Below, piece after piece: positions 24,691-33,134 of a stretch of 64,000 nt of DNA; the first letter of the stretch is position 1; each line of letters begins with the position of its first letter. The notes below the pieces were generated by a model. That model was not told where the DNA came from and did no database searches. It saw only the letters and a list, made by a program, of their open reading frames with translations. The DNA comes from Bradyrhizobium canariense (GTDB lineage Bacteria > Pseudomonadota > Alphaproteobacteria > Rhizobiales > Xanthobacteraceae), in NCBI RefSeq assembly GCF_019402665.1, contig NZ_VSST01000042.1, positions 124,001 to 188,000 on the forward strand, given 5' to 3'. The translations under genes were made by a program, and so were the position numbers.

Positions 24691-25434
24691 TCAGGCCTGC
24701 TGGGTGGGATAAAGCGTGAGGATGTTGACGTTGACCCTGGGCGGTTGCGTCACCGCGTAGAGGATGGCAGCGGCGATGTCCTCGCTCTCGAGCTGCTCCA
24801 TGTCTCCCAGTCTGGTCTCCACCGCCTGGCGGACATCGGGACGCATCTGCGCGACAAACTCGGTTTTGACGGCCCCCGGCTCGATCGTCGTGACGCGGAT
24901 GCCGTCCTTCCCGACTTCGCGTCGAAGCGATTCCGCCATGGCGCTGGCAGCATGCTTGGTCCCGGAATAGACCGTTGAGGCATGGATATAGCGTCCGGTG
25001 CCGGATGAGAGGATCACGATATGCCCCGAACCTTGCCGCTTCATTCCCGGCAGCGCGGCATGGATCGGGTAGAGCAGCCCCAGGAAGTTTACGTCGATCA
25101 TCTGACGGTATTCAGCTGTCGTGGTGTTCTGGAACGGCGCGGCGACGCCAACGCCGGCTATGCAGAGCAACATGTCGAGCCGCCCAAACTCCTCGATAGC
25201 GCGCAGCACCATCGCCGAGACCTGCGCCTCGTCCGAAACATCGACTTCGAGCGGAAGCGCCTGGCCGCCGGCTTGGCGTATCCGCTCCGCAAGATCTCCC
25301 AAGCGCTGCATGCGCCGGGCTGCGATCGCCACGCGCGCTCCTTCGGCTGCAAGAGCCACGGCCGTTGCTGCTCCAATCCCGGATGACGCTCCGGTCACCA
25401 GCGCGACTTTTCCGATCAGTTTGCCTGTGCCCAT
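24691..25434 (-). CDS. Short-chain dehydrogenase/reductase
   Basis: The 247-residue SDR has TGASSGIG (14-21), catalytic Ser in ILSSGTGRYI near 140, and YSGTK near 155. The group with EPGAVKTEF and MEQLESEDIAAAILYAV is close to serine/3-hydroxyacid dehydrogenase-type (YdfG-like) SDRs. ATG 25434 follows CGGAGACATCGC; longer frames to 25620 are not supported. It is convergent with the SDR operon and separated from it by about 120 bases. Confidence 0.85.
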   Translation of the reverse strand: MGTGKLIGKVALVTGASSGIGAATAVALAAEGARVAIAARRMQRLGDLAERIRQAGGQALPLEVDVSDEAQVSAMVLRAIEEFGRLDMLLCIAGVGVAAPFQNTTTAEYRQMIDVNFLGLLYPIHAALPGMKRQGSGHIVILSSGTGRYIHASTVYSGTKHAASAMAESLRREVGKDGIRVTTIEPGAVKTEFVAQMRPDVRQAVETRLGDMEQLESEDIAAAILYAVTQPPRVNVNILTLYPTQQA

Positions 25435-25680
25435 GCGATGTCTCCGTTCGTCTTGCTCCCGCGGCTCACAGCATTGAACGACTTCTTGACGAAATCGCGG
25501 TGCGGCTTGTGCGGAGCGGACGCGCGCGAGGATCCGAGGCGAGGCTGCCGCGCAGCAGCAGCAAGCCCCAATACGAATGCGACGGATTTCGCTTTTGGCG
25601 GCGGGCTTCAGCAGCTCCAAACCGGCCGCTGGGCATCGACCTGACAGCGAAGTTGATCGTCGGCGCCCACGCGCGTGCTG

Positions 25681-26091
25681 CTATGAATCGGGGACCAGAA
25701 CGGCGAGAAACTCCGGGAAGCTCGTCGCGACCAACTCCACGCGGTCCTCGCCAGGCTCCTGTTCGTGATCCCACCAATAGATGGCTCCGGTGCTCGGACC
25801 CATGCGGCAATCCAAAAGGTAGAGGTTACCACCTTGGTCTTCGCCAACTGCCAGCATCCCTTCGGGAAGGACGTCGCCAACCAGTTCATAACAACCATCG
25901 AGTTGGAGGTAGTCTTCAGCGTCCCCGATTTCGAAGATGCAGCTCACATCCCAGTAGTCTGGATTGGTCGAGACGACCTGAACCGGACGAGACGGCTCTT
26001 CCCTGTGTGACCGCAGGAAGGCGAGATACGTCACGGGCAAGCTGGCCCCAAGCGCTGCTTCCAAGCTCTCAATTCGTCGTTCGGCGTCCAT
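25681..26091 (-). CDS. SMI1/KNR4 (SUKH) family protein
   Basis: The 136-residue protein has the SUKH fold signs: IESLEAALGASLPVTYLAFLRSHRE at the start, then GVLPEGMLAVGEDQGGNLY (approximate motif), GAIYWWDHE, and SFPEFLAVL at the end. Bacterial SUKH proteins are common immunity proteins of contact-dependent toxin systems. No toxin gene is adjacent, so it may be orphan or part of a wider array with the SUFU-domain gene at 14088. The stretch between 25435 and 25680 is empty. Confidence 0.8.
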   Translation of the reverse strand: MDAERRIESLEAALGASLPVTYLAFLRSHREEPSRPVQVVSTNPDYWDVSCIFEIGDAEDYLQLDGCYELVGDVLPEGMLAVGEDQGGNLYLLDCRMGPSTGAIYWWDHEQEPGEDRVELVATSFPEFLAVLVPDS

Positions 26092-26167
26092 AACGCGATG
26101 CTAGCGCTCGGCCCGCTCTGGCTCAATCGTCATCCCGCCCTCGTTCTTGAGCTTTCGGTCAGCCGGA

Positions 26168-26551
26168 TCACTTTTGGGCCCTGCCGTCAGATGACTGCTC
26201 TGCCGACCCGCCGATTTTCTTCGCGACCACATAGACGTCGACGCCGCTCATCGAGCATTCCTCGCTTGATGCCTGGCTTTTCGTGATGACCTCGATTGTC
26301 TTGCCATCCTTGGTGTGAAACGTGATGTCGTAAACCTCCTGGTGGAGGTCCTTGCCGATCTTTTCGGATGCGAGACGAACGGCCTTGGTCTGCGCCTCGA
26401 TCACGGATGGAATATCGATCAGGCCGGCGTTCTTGAGGTGCACGAGGGCCATGTTCGTGGGCCAACTCGCGCAGTCCGGAGACTTCGCCAGAGCCACCGC
26501 AGCCGGCATCACAAATATTGCGGCCAGTACCACTTTCAACGCGGCGCGCAT
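26168..26551 (-). CDS. Small exported protein, function unknown
   Basis: The roughly 127-residue protein starts MRAALKVVLAAIFVMPAAVALA, a clear Sec signal peptide with cleavage after ALA. The mature part has two cysteines (SPDCASW and SEECSMSG) that may form a disulfide. I do not recognise a family. The ATG at 26551 overlaps the TGA of the upstream integrase fragment (TGATG), so the two may be translated together. Confidence 0.65.
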   Translation of the reverse strand: MRAALKVVLAAIFVMPAAVALAKSPDCASWPTNMALVHLKNAGLIDIPSVIEAQTKAVRLASEKIGKDLHQEVYDITFHTKDGKTIEVITKSQASSEECSMSGVDVYVVAKKIGGSAEQSSDGRAQK

Positions 26552-26703
26552 CAATGCACCACCTTGATCGAGTGGTCGCCACTTTCGCAGATCTGCTTGC
26601 GCCTATTGATGGGCAGGACGGTAACGTACATGCCGTCGCGGTCGCCGCGCTTGTAGAGCTTCTTGCCAGGCTTAAGCTTCGGAAGTCCCGTATCGGTCAA
26701 CAA
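26551..26703 (-). pseudogene. N-terminal fragment of a tyrosine integrase (DUF4102 arm-binding domain)
   Basis: A 50-codon minus-strand frame starting at TTG 26703 or 26700, with GGAGAG upstream, encodes LTDTGLPKLKPGKKLYKRGD and then RDGMYVTVLP. This matches the opening of the arm-DNA-binding domain of P4-type phage and island integrases. After about 35 residues the similarity stops and the frame ends. It is therefore a truncated integrase gene left by a former mobile element. Function is not expected, although the frame is intact. Confidence 0.72.
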
Positions 26704-26822
26704 GGTACTCTCCGTTCGGTTCGCCGCCAGATACTATCATGGTACTGCTTCATTATTCTCAAATACGTTGTTATCTTTTTGTCAAAAGAAACTCGACTGC
26801 CCTGTCAACTGAGGCCCTGCGA

Positions 26823-27215
26823 ATGAAAAGCTTGAACAATCTAGAGTGCGTGACCCTCTTCGTTGACGACCTCGCGCGCGCGAGGGCATTCTACGAGTCC
26901 GTGTTCGACGCCAGGCCGATCTATTCCGACGCCGTATGCAGCGTGATCGGGCTCGGTGGCGTAATGGTCAATTTGCTACAGGAGACGGAGGCACTGCAGC
27001 TTGTGCAGCCGGTGGTGCCGGCTGCTTCGAGCGCCGGACCTCGCATGCTCATGACCATTCGAGTCGGCGATGTCGATGATGCCTGTGAGAGGCTCCGGCA
27101 AAACGGCGTAGACTTGGTGAACGGCCCGATCGATCGTCCCTGGGGTCGCCGCACCGCCGCCTTTTCCGACCCATCCGGTCATATGTGGGAGATCGCACAG
27201 GAGATACCCTCCTAA
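26823..27215 (+). CDS. VOC/glyoxalase family protein
   Basis: The 130-residue VOC-fold protein has VTLFVDDLARARAFYESVF at the start, VMVNLLQETEAL, MLMTIRVGDVDDACERL for the second half, and FSDPSGHMWEIAQEI at the end. The Glu in the final strand is a probable metal ligand; the first-strand His ligand position is not obvious. Members include glyoxalases, dioxygenases and antibiotic-binding proteins. It lies divergent to the integrase remnant, after AT-rich DNA. Confidence 0.82.
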   Translation: MKSLNNLECVTLFVDDLARARAFYESVFDARPIYSDAVCSVIGLGGVMVNLLQETEALQLVQPVVPAASSAGPRMLMTIRVGDVDDACERLRQNGVDLVNGPIDRPWGRRTAAFSDPSGHMWEIAQEIPS

Positions 27216-27576
27216 CATCCGTCATCCGCGCCGGGACGTCTGCACCAAAGCGGTTCTCATTGGCGAGTGGCAGAGCATTGCTCCGATGGCATCAACAGGG
27301 CCAATCGGGCGATAGCGCCGCTATCCCCCTACTCCCACTCAATGATTTAGGAAGACGTTTTCGCGTTGATTTCCAAGCACAAATTCTCAAAGCTGACGGT
27401 CTAATGCCGACGGTATACCCGCCTGAATTTTTCGGTCTTGAATTCACAGGAAAATTTGCGAGGCTCTGAGGGTTGGCAGCTTCAGCAAGTATCGGAATCA
27501 ATCGACGCACTAGAGGTACACCAAGTCGGAACGGCCTCTAGGGCTTTCGCCGACTTCCAGCCGATACCGTCAGCAG
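27216..27576. other. Intergenic stretch, gene-free, with a guaA-3'-end-like motif
   Basis: About 360 bases with lower GC than its neighbours and no credible gene. On the minus strand, 27343-27329 reads ATTGAGTGGGAGTAG, the codons for Ile-Glu-Trp-Glu-stop, as at the end of GMP synthetase (guaA). The 3' end of guaA is a well-known integration site of genomic islands. No other guaA sequence is present, so this may be an attachment-site remnant, or chance. Confidence 0.35.
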
Positions 27577-28998
27577 TCATTCTGCGGGTTCGCGTTGCAA
27601 TGGTCGGAATATCTTGCCGGAATTGAACGAGCCGTCCTCGTTGAGCGCCGCCTTGATCCGGCGCATAAGATCGAACTCGACTGGATCTCTTTTGCTTTCA
27701 AGCAGGCCGACCTTGGCCCGACCGATGCCATGTTCGGCCGAAAACGCTCCACCCAGGGAGAGCACGATATCGTAGATCGCCTGGCTGATTTGCCTACCCT
27801 GCTCCGCGGCTCGTTCGGCGCCGAGCGCCGCGGGCAGGACGACGTTCAGGTGGATGTTGCCGCCTCCGACATGACCGAACGGAACGACCGTCACATCAGG
27901 GAAGCTGGCTTCGACGTCGGCGCAGCTTCGGCGAAGAAGCTCGGGCACATTTGCCACCGGCACAGCGACGTCGTGTTTGATGTCGCGTCCCGCCTTCTTC
28001 TGGAGCTCGGTCTGGTCTTCACGAAGGCGCCAGATCTGCTTCTGTTGCTCTCCGCTTTGGGCAAGCGAAGCATCGACGATGGTGCCGTCCTCCAGCCTGT
28101 CGGCGAGGAACGCTTCCAGCATGTCCTTCAGACCGGCTCCCGGACGGCTCGAAGTCAGTTCGACAAGGACGTAGTGGTCCGCCTTCTCGACGGGCGAACG
28201 AAGCCCTTCGCGCTTCGCCAGCTCGACGCACGAGCCCGAGAGGTACTCGATGGCACGCACATTCCCGTCCGCGGCCGCGCGCAGCTTCATCCAGAAATCC
28301 AGCACCTGGCTCTCGGTCTCGACCGCGCAGAAGGCGACCTCGCGACCGACCGGCAGGGGCGCGAGCTTCATCGCCGCGGCCGTGATGATGCCGAGCGTTC
28401 CTTCCGAACCGGCAAAGAGGTGCTTGAGGGCGTAGCCGGTGTTGTCCTTCCGGAGCGTGCGCAGGCCGTTCCAGATCCGTCCGTCGGGAAGCACGACCTC
28501 CATTCCGAGCAGAAGATCTCTCGCGCTCCCGTACCGTACGGCAGAAATGCCGCCTGCGTTCGTCGCCAGTGCGCCACCGAGCGTGGCGGTGCCTTCCGAG
28601 GCGAAGGACAAGGGAAACAACGCGCCCGCCTCCGCCGCCGCGCTCTGAAGCTCGGCGATGGTTGCGCCCGCCTCCGCGATGACGGACATGTCGACCTGGT
28701 CGACCGTCCTGATCTTCTTCATGGCGCCGGTGTTGATCACGACCTGCAGGCCCGTTTCGTCCGGCGTCGAACCGCCGATGAGCCCCGTGTTGCCGCCTTG
28801 AGGCACGACGCCGACGCCGGCCCCCCGACAGATGCGGACACTCTGCGAGAGCAAGCTTGTCGACCTAGGGCGCAGCACGCAGGCTGCGTTGCCGCGAAGC
28901 AGACCGCGCCAGTCCGAGAGATATCCGTTCGCCAGCGCCGGATCGGTGATGCAATCGGAGCCCAGCAACTCCCGGAGCCTGGCGACGACGTCGTTCAC
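27577..28998 (-). CDS. FAD-linked D-2-hydroxyacid dehydrogenase (GlcD/D2HGDH type)
   Basis: The 473-residue protein has the FAD-binding PCMH fold: VPQGGNTGLIGGSTP near 64, LGGALATNAGG near 140, and GSEGTLGIIT near 199. A C-terminal domain carries the metal-binding HVGGGNIHLNV near 376 and GAFSAEHGIGRAK near 418. Such enzymes oxidise D-lactate, D-2-hydroxyglutarate or glycolate to the 2-oxoacid. It is the last gene of the operon and overlaps the thioesterase by four bases (ATGA). The substrate is inferred only from operon context. Confidence 0.9.
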   Translation of the reverse strand: MNDVVARLRELLGSDCITDPALANGYLSDWRGLLRGNAACVLRPRSTSLLSQSVRICRGAGVGVVPQGGNTGLIGGSTPDETGLQVVINTGAMKKIRTVDQVDMSVIAEAGATIAELQSAAAEAGALFPLSFASEGTATLGGALATNAGGISAVRYGSARDLLLGMEVVLPDGRIWNGLRTLRKDNTGYALKHLFAGSEGTLGIITAAAMKLAPLPVGREVAFCAVETESQVLDFWMKLRAAADGNVRAIEYLSGSCVELAKREGLRSPVEKADHYVLVELTSSRPGAGLKDMLEAFLADRLEDGTIVDASLAQSGEQQKQIWRLREDQTELQKKAGRDIKHDVAVPVANVPELLRRSCADVEASFPDVTVVPFGHVGGGNIHLNVVLPAALGAERAAEQGRQISQAIYDIVLSLGGAFSAEHGIGRAKVGLLESKRDPVEFDLMRRIKAALNEDGSFNSGKIFRPLQREPAE

Positions 28999-29411
28999 AA
29001 CTGCTTCCAGGTGGACGTCGCTTGCGCGATCGTTTCTTCGGCGCCATCCTGGGCCGACGACTGCAGGAAGAAGGTCTTGCGTCCCTTCTTCAGAAAGCTG
29101 GCACAGCAGGTGACCAGTCCGCGCCGGGCCGGGGCGAAATACTGGACCTTCATCTCGAGCGTCGCGCCGGGGCCGAACTGATGCTTAAGAAGATGTCCCA
29201 TCGAGATGTCGAGGGCCGTCGCCAGCACGCCACCGTGGAGCGAGTCCTGCGGGTTAAACATGTAGGGCCTCACGTCGAGAGAGACGATGCAGACGTCGGC
29301 CTCATAGGAGGCCGTCATCCCGAAGAAGCGCGACAGGAAGAACGATCCGAATTCATGGCGACCGTCCCCCATGGCTGTCACGACCAGTTCCCGAACCTGC
29401 GCCTCGTCCAT
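28995..29411 (-). CDS. PaaI-type hotdog thioesterase
   Basis: The 138-residue hotdog-fold protein has NPQDSLHGGVLATALDISMG near 55, the usual HGG motif with helix, and ATLEMKVQYFAPARRGL for the central strands. The family hydrolyses acyl-CoA thioesters in the cytoplasm. Its stop overlaps the next start by four bases, and it begins about 12 bases after the CoA-transferase gene, so a recycling role for CoA esters made in the same pathway is likely. Confidence 0.85.
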   Translation of the reverse strand: MDEAQVRELVVTAMGDGRHEFGSFFLSRFFGMTASYEADVCIVSLDVRPYMFNPQDSLHGGVLATALDISMGHLLKHQFGPGATLEMKVQYFAPARRGLVTCCASFLKKGRKTFFLQSSAQDGAEETIAQATSTWKQL

Positions 29412-29423
29412 CCGTTCTGCTCC

Positions 29424-30656
29424 CTATTCGGCCGACTGCTTCAGCGCGGCATCTCCGAAGGCCCCCTTGGAGGCGAGATCTAACACCTCCTTCCGCGTCC
29501 AACCGAGCCAGTGCTCGAACACCTCAACGGTGTGCTCGCCAAGAGTCGGCGGCGGCGTGGACGGCGCGGGCGGCTTGTCGTCGAAACGCAACGGCCGGGC
29601 CACGAACTTGACTTCGCCGGCGACCCTGTGCGTCACGGTCTGGACCATGTCGCGCTGAACGAGCTGAGGCGCTTCGCAGACCTCGCCGACCGTCCTGATC
29701 GCGCCGCACGGAATGCCGGTTCCGCTGAAGATCTCGAGCCAACGGTCGCGCGGCTCGGACTTGAAGATCGGACGCAGAATCGCGCCGAGCGCGGCGCGGT
29801 TCGCCGCCCGATTGGGAGCCGTGTCGAAGCGGGGGTCGGCTTCGAGGTCCTTGCGACCGATGACGGCGCAGAACAGCAACCAGAACTTGTCGTTGGCCAC
29901 GCCGAGGTTGAACCAGCCGTCGATCGCCTCGAAGGTTTCGTAGGGACTGATGGTGGGGTGAACGTTGCCGCGACGCTTCGGGCTTTCTCCGGACGCGAAG
30001 TATATGCCGGCGTTGAACGTCAGCAGCGAGGCCATGGCGTCCAGCATGGAGACGTCGACCCGTCCGCCGACGCCGCTCCTCTCGCGCTTCATGAGCGCTG
30101 CGAGCACCGCCTGCGATGCGTAGAGCCCGGTGACCAGGTCGGCGATGGACGTGCCGACCTTCATGGGCGGCCCGTCCGGATCTCCGGTGATGTCCATGAC
30201 GCCGGACTCGCCCTGGAGGATCAGGTCGTAACCGGGCCGGCTCGCGTCCGGACCGGTCCGGCCGAAGCCGGAGATGCTGCACTGGATGAGCTTGGGATTG
30301 TGGGCGCCCATCGCTTCGTAGGACAAGCCCCATTTATCGAGGGTCCCTGGCCTGAAGTTGTCGATCACGACGTCAGCGGCCCTGGCGAGCGCGATTACCG
30401 CGTCCCGCCCCGCCGGCGACTTCAGATCGATCGCGCAGCTGCGCTTGTTGCGATTGACCGACAGAAAGTACGAACTCTCCCCGTTGACAAACGGAGGACC
30501 GTATCGGCGACTTTCGTCGCCGATACGCGGATCTTCGATCTTCACGACGTCCGCACCGAGATCACCGAGATGCATCGTGGCGAAGGGGCCGGAGACGACG
30601 CGGCACAGGTCCAGGACCTTGATGCCGGAGAGAGCTTCCGCACTAGACGAACGCAT
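29424..30656 (-). CDS. Class III CoA-transferase (CaiB/BaiF family)
   Basis: The 410-residue protein has the family opening LSGIKVLDLCRVVSGPFATM, then LGDLGADVVKIEDP, RNKRSCAIDLKSPAGRD, and GTSIADLVTGLYAS, whose Asp is the likely catalytic residue. Class III transferases move CoA between organic acids, such as carnitine, oxalate or 2-methyl- and hydroxyacids. It overlaps the HAD gene by 14 bases. The acid transferred is unknown. Confidence 0.9.
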   Translation of the reverse strand: MRSSSAEALSGIKVLDLCRVVSGPFATMHLGDLGADVVKIEDPRIGDESRRYGPPFVNGESSYFLSVNRNKRSCAIDLKSPAGRDAVIALARAADVVIDNFRPGTLDKWGLSYEAMGAHNPKLIQCSISGFGRTGPDASRPGYDLILQGESGVMDITGDPDGPPMKVGTSIADLVTGLYASQAVLAALMKRERSGVGGRVDVSMLDAMASLLTFNAGIYFASGESPKRRGNVHPTISPYETFEAIDGWFNLGVANDKFWLLFCAVIGRKDLEADPRFDTAPNRAANRAALGAILRPIFKSEPRDRWLEIFSGTGIPCGAIRTVGEVCEAPQLVQRDMVQTVTHRVAGEVKFVARPLRFDDKPPAPSTPPPTLGEHTVEVFEHWLGWTRKEVLDLASKGAFGDAALKQSAE

Positions 30657-31347
30657 CTGCCAGATCCTTCATCGTGGGGACGGTGATGTCGGGCTTGTGC
30701 GGCGTCTCTTCAAACGGCCGATCGCGGCGATTGATCATCGCGGTACGCATGCCGGCCGACTTCGCCCCGATGACGTCGAACGCATGGTTGGCGACGAAAA
30801 GGATCTGATCCATCTTGAGGCCGAGGATCTCGGCGGCCTTCGTGTAGGTCGCGACGTGCGGCTTGAAGGAGTTCGCCTCGGCGACCGAGATCACGTTGTC
30901 GAACGGGATCTTGTGATACTTCTTGGCCGTCTCAAGCATGTCGCGGTCGCCGTTGGAGAGCACGACCAGCTTGTACCTGGTCTGCAGCATCGCCAGCGCC
31001 GCCGGCACCTCGGGAAAGCATTCGAGCTTCTCGATCTCACCCACCAGGTATTTCACCTCGTCCTTCGTGTACTTGATGCCCGACCGGTCCATGACCTGGG
31101 AGACGGCGCGGTGACCGATCTCCCGATAGGGCGTGTGCTCGCGGTGGAGCAGCGCGTCGATCATCGAATTCTCGAAATGGGTGCGGCGCCACCAGGTGAC
31201 GAAGGAGTTCGGGTTGCCCGTCCAGCCCTTCCCCTCGAGGAACGGCGTCGCGATCTTGACAAGGCCACCCTGCATGTCGACGACGGTGCCGTACTGGTCG
31301 AACATGCACACCTTCACCGTGTCCTTCAGTTTCTGGATGTTGGTCAT
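30643..31347 (-). CDS. Haloacid dehalogenase type II-like HAD hydrolase
   Basis: The 234-residue protein follows the L-2-haloacid dehalogenase layout: nucleophile FDQYGT (Asp17), the WWRRTHFENSM helix, VLSNGD near 122, FKPH with Lys near 153, and FVANHAFDVIGA near 176. In characterised L-DEX the last motif is SSNAWD; here it reads ANHAFD, which changes two active-site positions. A dehalogenase is thus possible but unproven. A related HAD hydrolase is the alternative. The start at 31347 follows GGGGAAGAAGCA. Confidence 0.82.
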   Translation of the reverse strand: MTNIQKLKDTVKVCMFDQYGTVVDMQGGLVKIATPFLEGKGWTGNPNSFVTWWRRTHFENSMIDALLHREHTPYREIGHRAVSQVMDRSGIKYTKDEVKYLVGEIEKLECFPEVPAALAMLQTRYKLVVLSNGDRDMLETAKKYHKIPFDNVISVAEANSFKPHVATYTKAAEILGLKMDQILFVANHAFDVIGAKSAGMRTAMINRRDRPFEETPHKPDITVPTMKDLADAFV

Positions 31348-31557
31348 TGCTTCTTCCCCTTGCTCATTGGCGGAATGGATGATCCAGATTTGACCGCATC
31401 CATCGCCATTTTCGAAATGGATTGTTCTTCTGCGCACATTCGTGACGTGAATGTCGTGACTACCGTCGCGGCTCCACAGGTCAGTCACAGCTCCTGCAAA
31501 CGGCTCGACGGCAGTGAGCCCGAAGGGAATCTCCGGGTTCGTTTTGGTCCGTGTCCG

Positions 31558-32970
31558 CTAGGCTCCGATGCTGACGACCTTCTCTCTCGAAGCCGAGGCT
31601 TCCGTCCCGGTCGGCGCGCCCGAGACTTCCTCAAGGGCGCGACCCTTGGTCTCGAAGCCGAAGATCATGAAGACCACCGCCTGGAAGAAAAGAATGCCCG
31701 CGAGCGTTACCAGCACGCCGACGAACCCCTTCCACGCAAAGATCGCGATGACGGCGAATTGGACCAACGCCGTCGTCACACGCCCGGCGGTCGCGCAGAT
31801 AGCCGTGCCACGGAGCCTGTAGCGGGTCGGGAAGAGCTCCGGAACGTGCATGGCGAAGCCGGTGGCCAACATCACGTAGATCGCGGTGACGAGAAGGAAG
31901 CCGACCACGACGAGCGGAGCGCCGTCCGGCATGAACGGATACGCCAACCCGAAGGCCGCCGCCGCGATCGACGATCCGATGATCGACGGTCTACGACCGA
32001 TCGCATCGGCCAGCGCCAAGCCGATGAGCGATCCGACCGGGCCGCCCAGAGACATAAAGGTCGTGTAGCCGAGCGACGAGACAACGCTGTGGCCACCCTT
32101 CACCATGAACGTCGGCAACCAGCCGATGAAGCCGTAGAGGCTGAAGCCGACGACGATGTGCAGGAGGCTGCCGAGCAAGGTGCGAGCGAGGTAAGGGGGG
32201 GCGAACAGGCGCCAGACGGATCCGCCCTCGTCTTCTACGCGCTGCACGGTCGAAACCGGCGGCAGCGGCCCCTTCCTGACAGCTTCCGCTTCGATGCGAG
32301 CGAGGATCGCCTCGGCTTCGTCGGCGCGGCCGTTAGCGGCTAGCCAGCGGGGCGACTCCGGCATCGACTTTCGGAGGAACCAGACGATCATCGCCAACAC
32401 GCCAACGAGGCCGAACATGTAGCGCCATCCGAGGCTCGGAATGACCCACAGGCCAACCATCGACGAGACGAACAGGGAAAAGTTGGTGATCACGGCCAGG
32501 ATACCGATCCATCGGCCGCGGGATGATGCAGGGACGAACTCGGTCAGGGTTGCGTAACCGACGACGATCTCGGCGCCCAGCCCGATCCCGATGACGAGGC
32601 GCGCGGCGATCAGTGCCTGCATGGACGGAGCAAGCGCGGCCGCCAGAGAGGCAAGGCCGAAGATGGCCAGATTGATCTGATAGGAGAAACGGCGACCGTA
32701 GCGATCGCCCAGAATGCCCGAGAACCAGGCACCCAAAGTCATCCCGATGAAGGTCGCGGTGACGAACGCCGCGTTGAGCTCGAGTGTCGACCACCCCTCC
32801 TTCAGCACGGCTCCGAGAACGCCGCCGGCGAGGTAGATGTCGAAGGCGTCGAGGAACATGCCCGCGCCGATCAGCGCAAGGATCCGCCAATGAAAGCCGC
32901 AAATCGGCAGCCGATCGAGGCGAGCGCCCGCGTTGACCGATGCCGCCTGTACGTCCGAAATCGCTTGCAT
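31558..32970 (-). CDS. MFS permease of the metabolite:H+ symporter type
   Basis: The 470-residue protein has 12 predicted helices, with GILGDRYGRRFSY in the 2-3 loop, VGYATLTEFVPASSRGRW after helix 4, and PELFPTRYRLRGTAIC late. These are features of the sugar/aromatic acid-type MFS permeases (AAHS/SP-like). The region just before the start, GGGAGGAATGG, gives a strong ribosome binding site. It is the first gene of the operon with the HAD, CoA-transferase, thioesterase and FAD enzymes, so it probably imports their substrate. Confidence 0.88.
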   Translation of the reverse strand: MQAISDVQAASVNAGARLDRLPICGFHWRILALIGAGMFLDAFDIYLAGGVLGAVLKEGWSTLELNAAFVTATFIGMTLGAWFSGILGDRYGRRFSYQINLAIFGLASLAAALAPSMQALIAARLVIGIGLGAEIVVGYATLTEFVPASSRGRWIGILAVITNFSLFVSSMVGLWVIPSLGWRYMFGLVGVLAMIVWFLRKSMPESPRWLAANGRADEAEAILARIEAEAVRKGPLPPVSTVQRVEDEGGSVWRLFAPPYLARTLLGSLLHIVVGFSLYGFIGWLPTFMVKGGHSVVSSLGYTTFMSLGGPVGSLIGLALADAIGRRPSIIGSSIAAAAFGLAYPFMPDGAPLVVVGFLLVTAIYVMLATGFAMHVPELFPTRYRLRGTAICATAGRVTTALVQFAVIAIFAWKGFVGVLVTLAGILFFQAVVFMIFGFETKGRALEEVSGAPTGTEASASREKVVSIGA

Positions 32971-33064
32971 CCATTCCTCCCAAGGGTCGACCGAGATCGA
33001 CCGAAATTGTTTGGGAGCAGAATGGCGATCGGGATGGCGGCGTCTAATCGGAATCCGCTATTCC

Positions 33065-33085
33065 ATTATTTGGCAGACCAATAAT
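33065..33085. promoter_or_regulatory. Dyad in front of the catabolic operon
   Basis: ATTATTTGG (33065-33073) and CCAATAAT (33078-33085) form an imperfect AT-rich inverted repeat about 95 bases upstream of the MFS start, and just after the LysR gene. It is a plausible LysR binding site, by position and symmetry only. Confidence 0.4.
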
Positions 33086-33134
33086 CCTGCTTTTGCTGCG
33101 GATTATCAAAAGATGGTCGGCGAGCTGCCCTCTC

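Noticed and set aside
27595..29181. Plus-strand frame of 528 codons
   Set aside because: It mirrors the FAD dehydrogenase and thioesterase genes and contains no recognisable domain.
30358..32343. Plus-strand frame of 661 codons
   Set aside because: It is antisense to the CoA-transferase, HAD and MFS genes; low-complexity charged composition.
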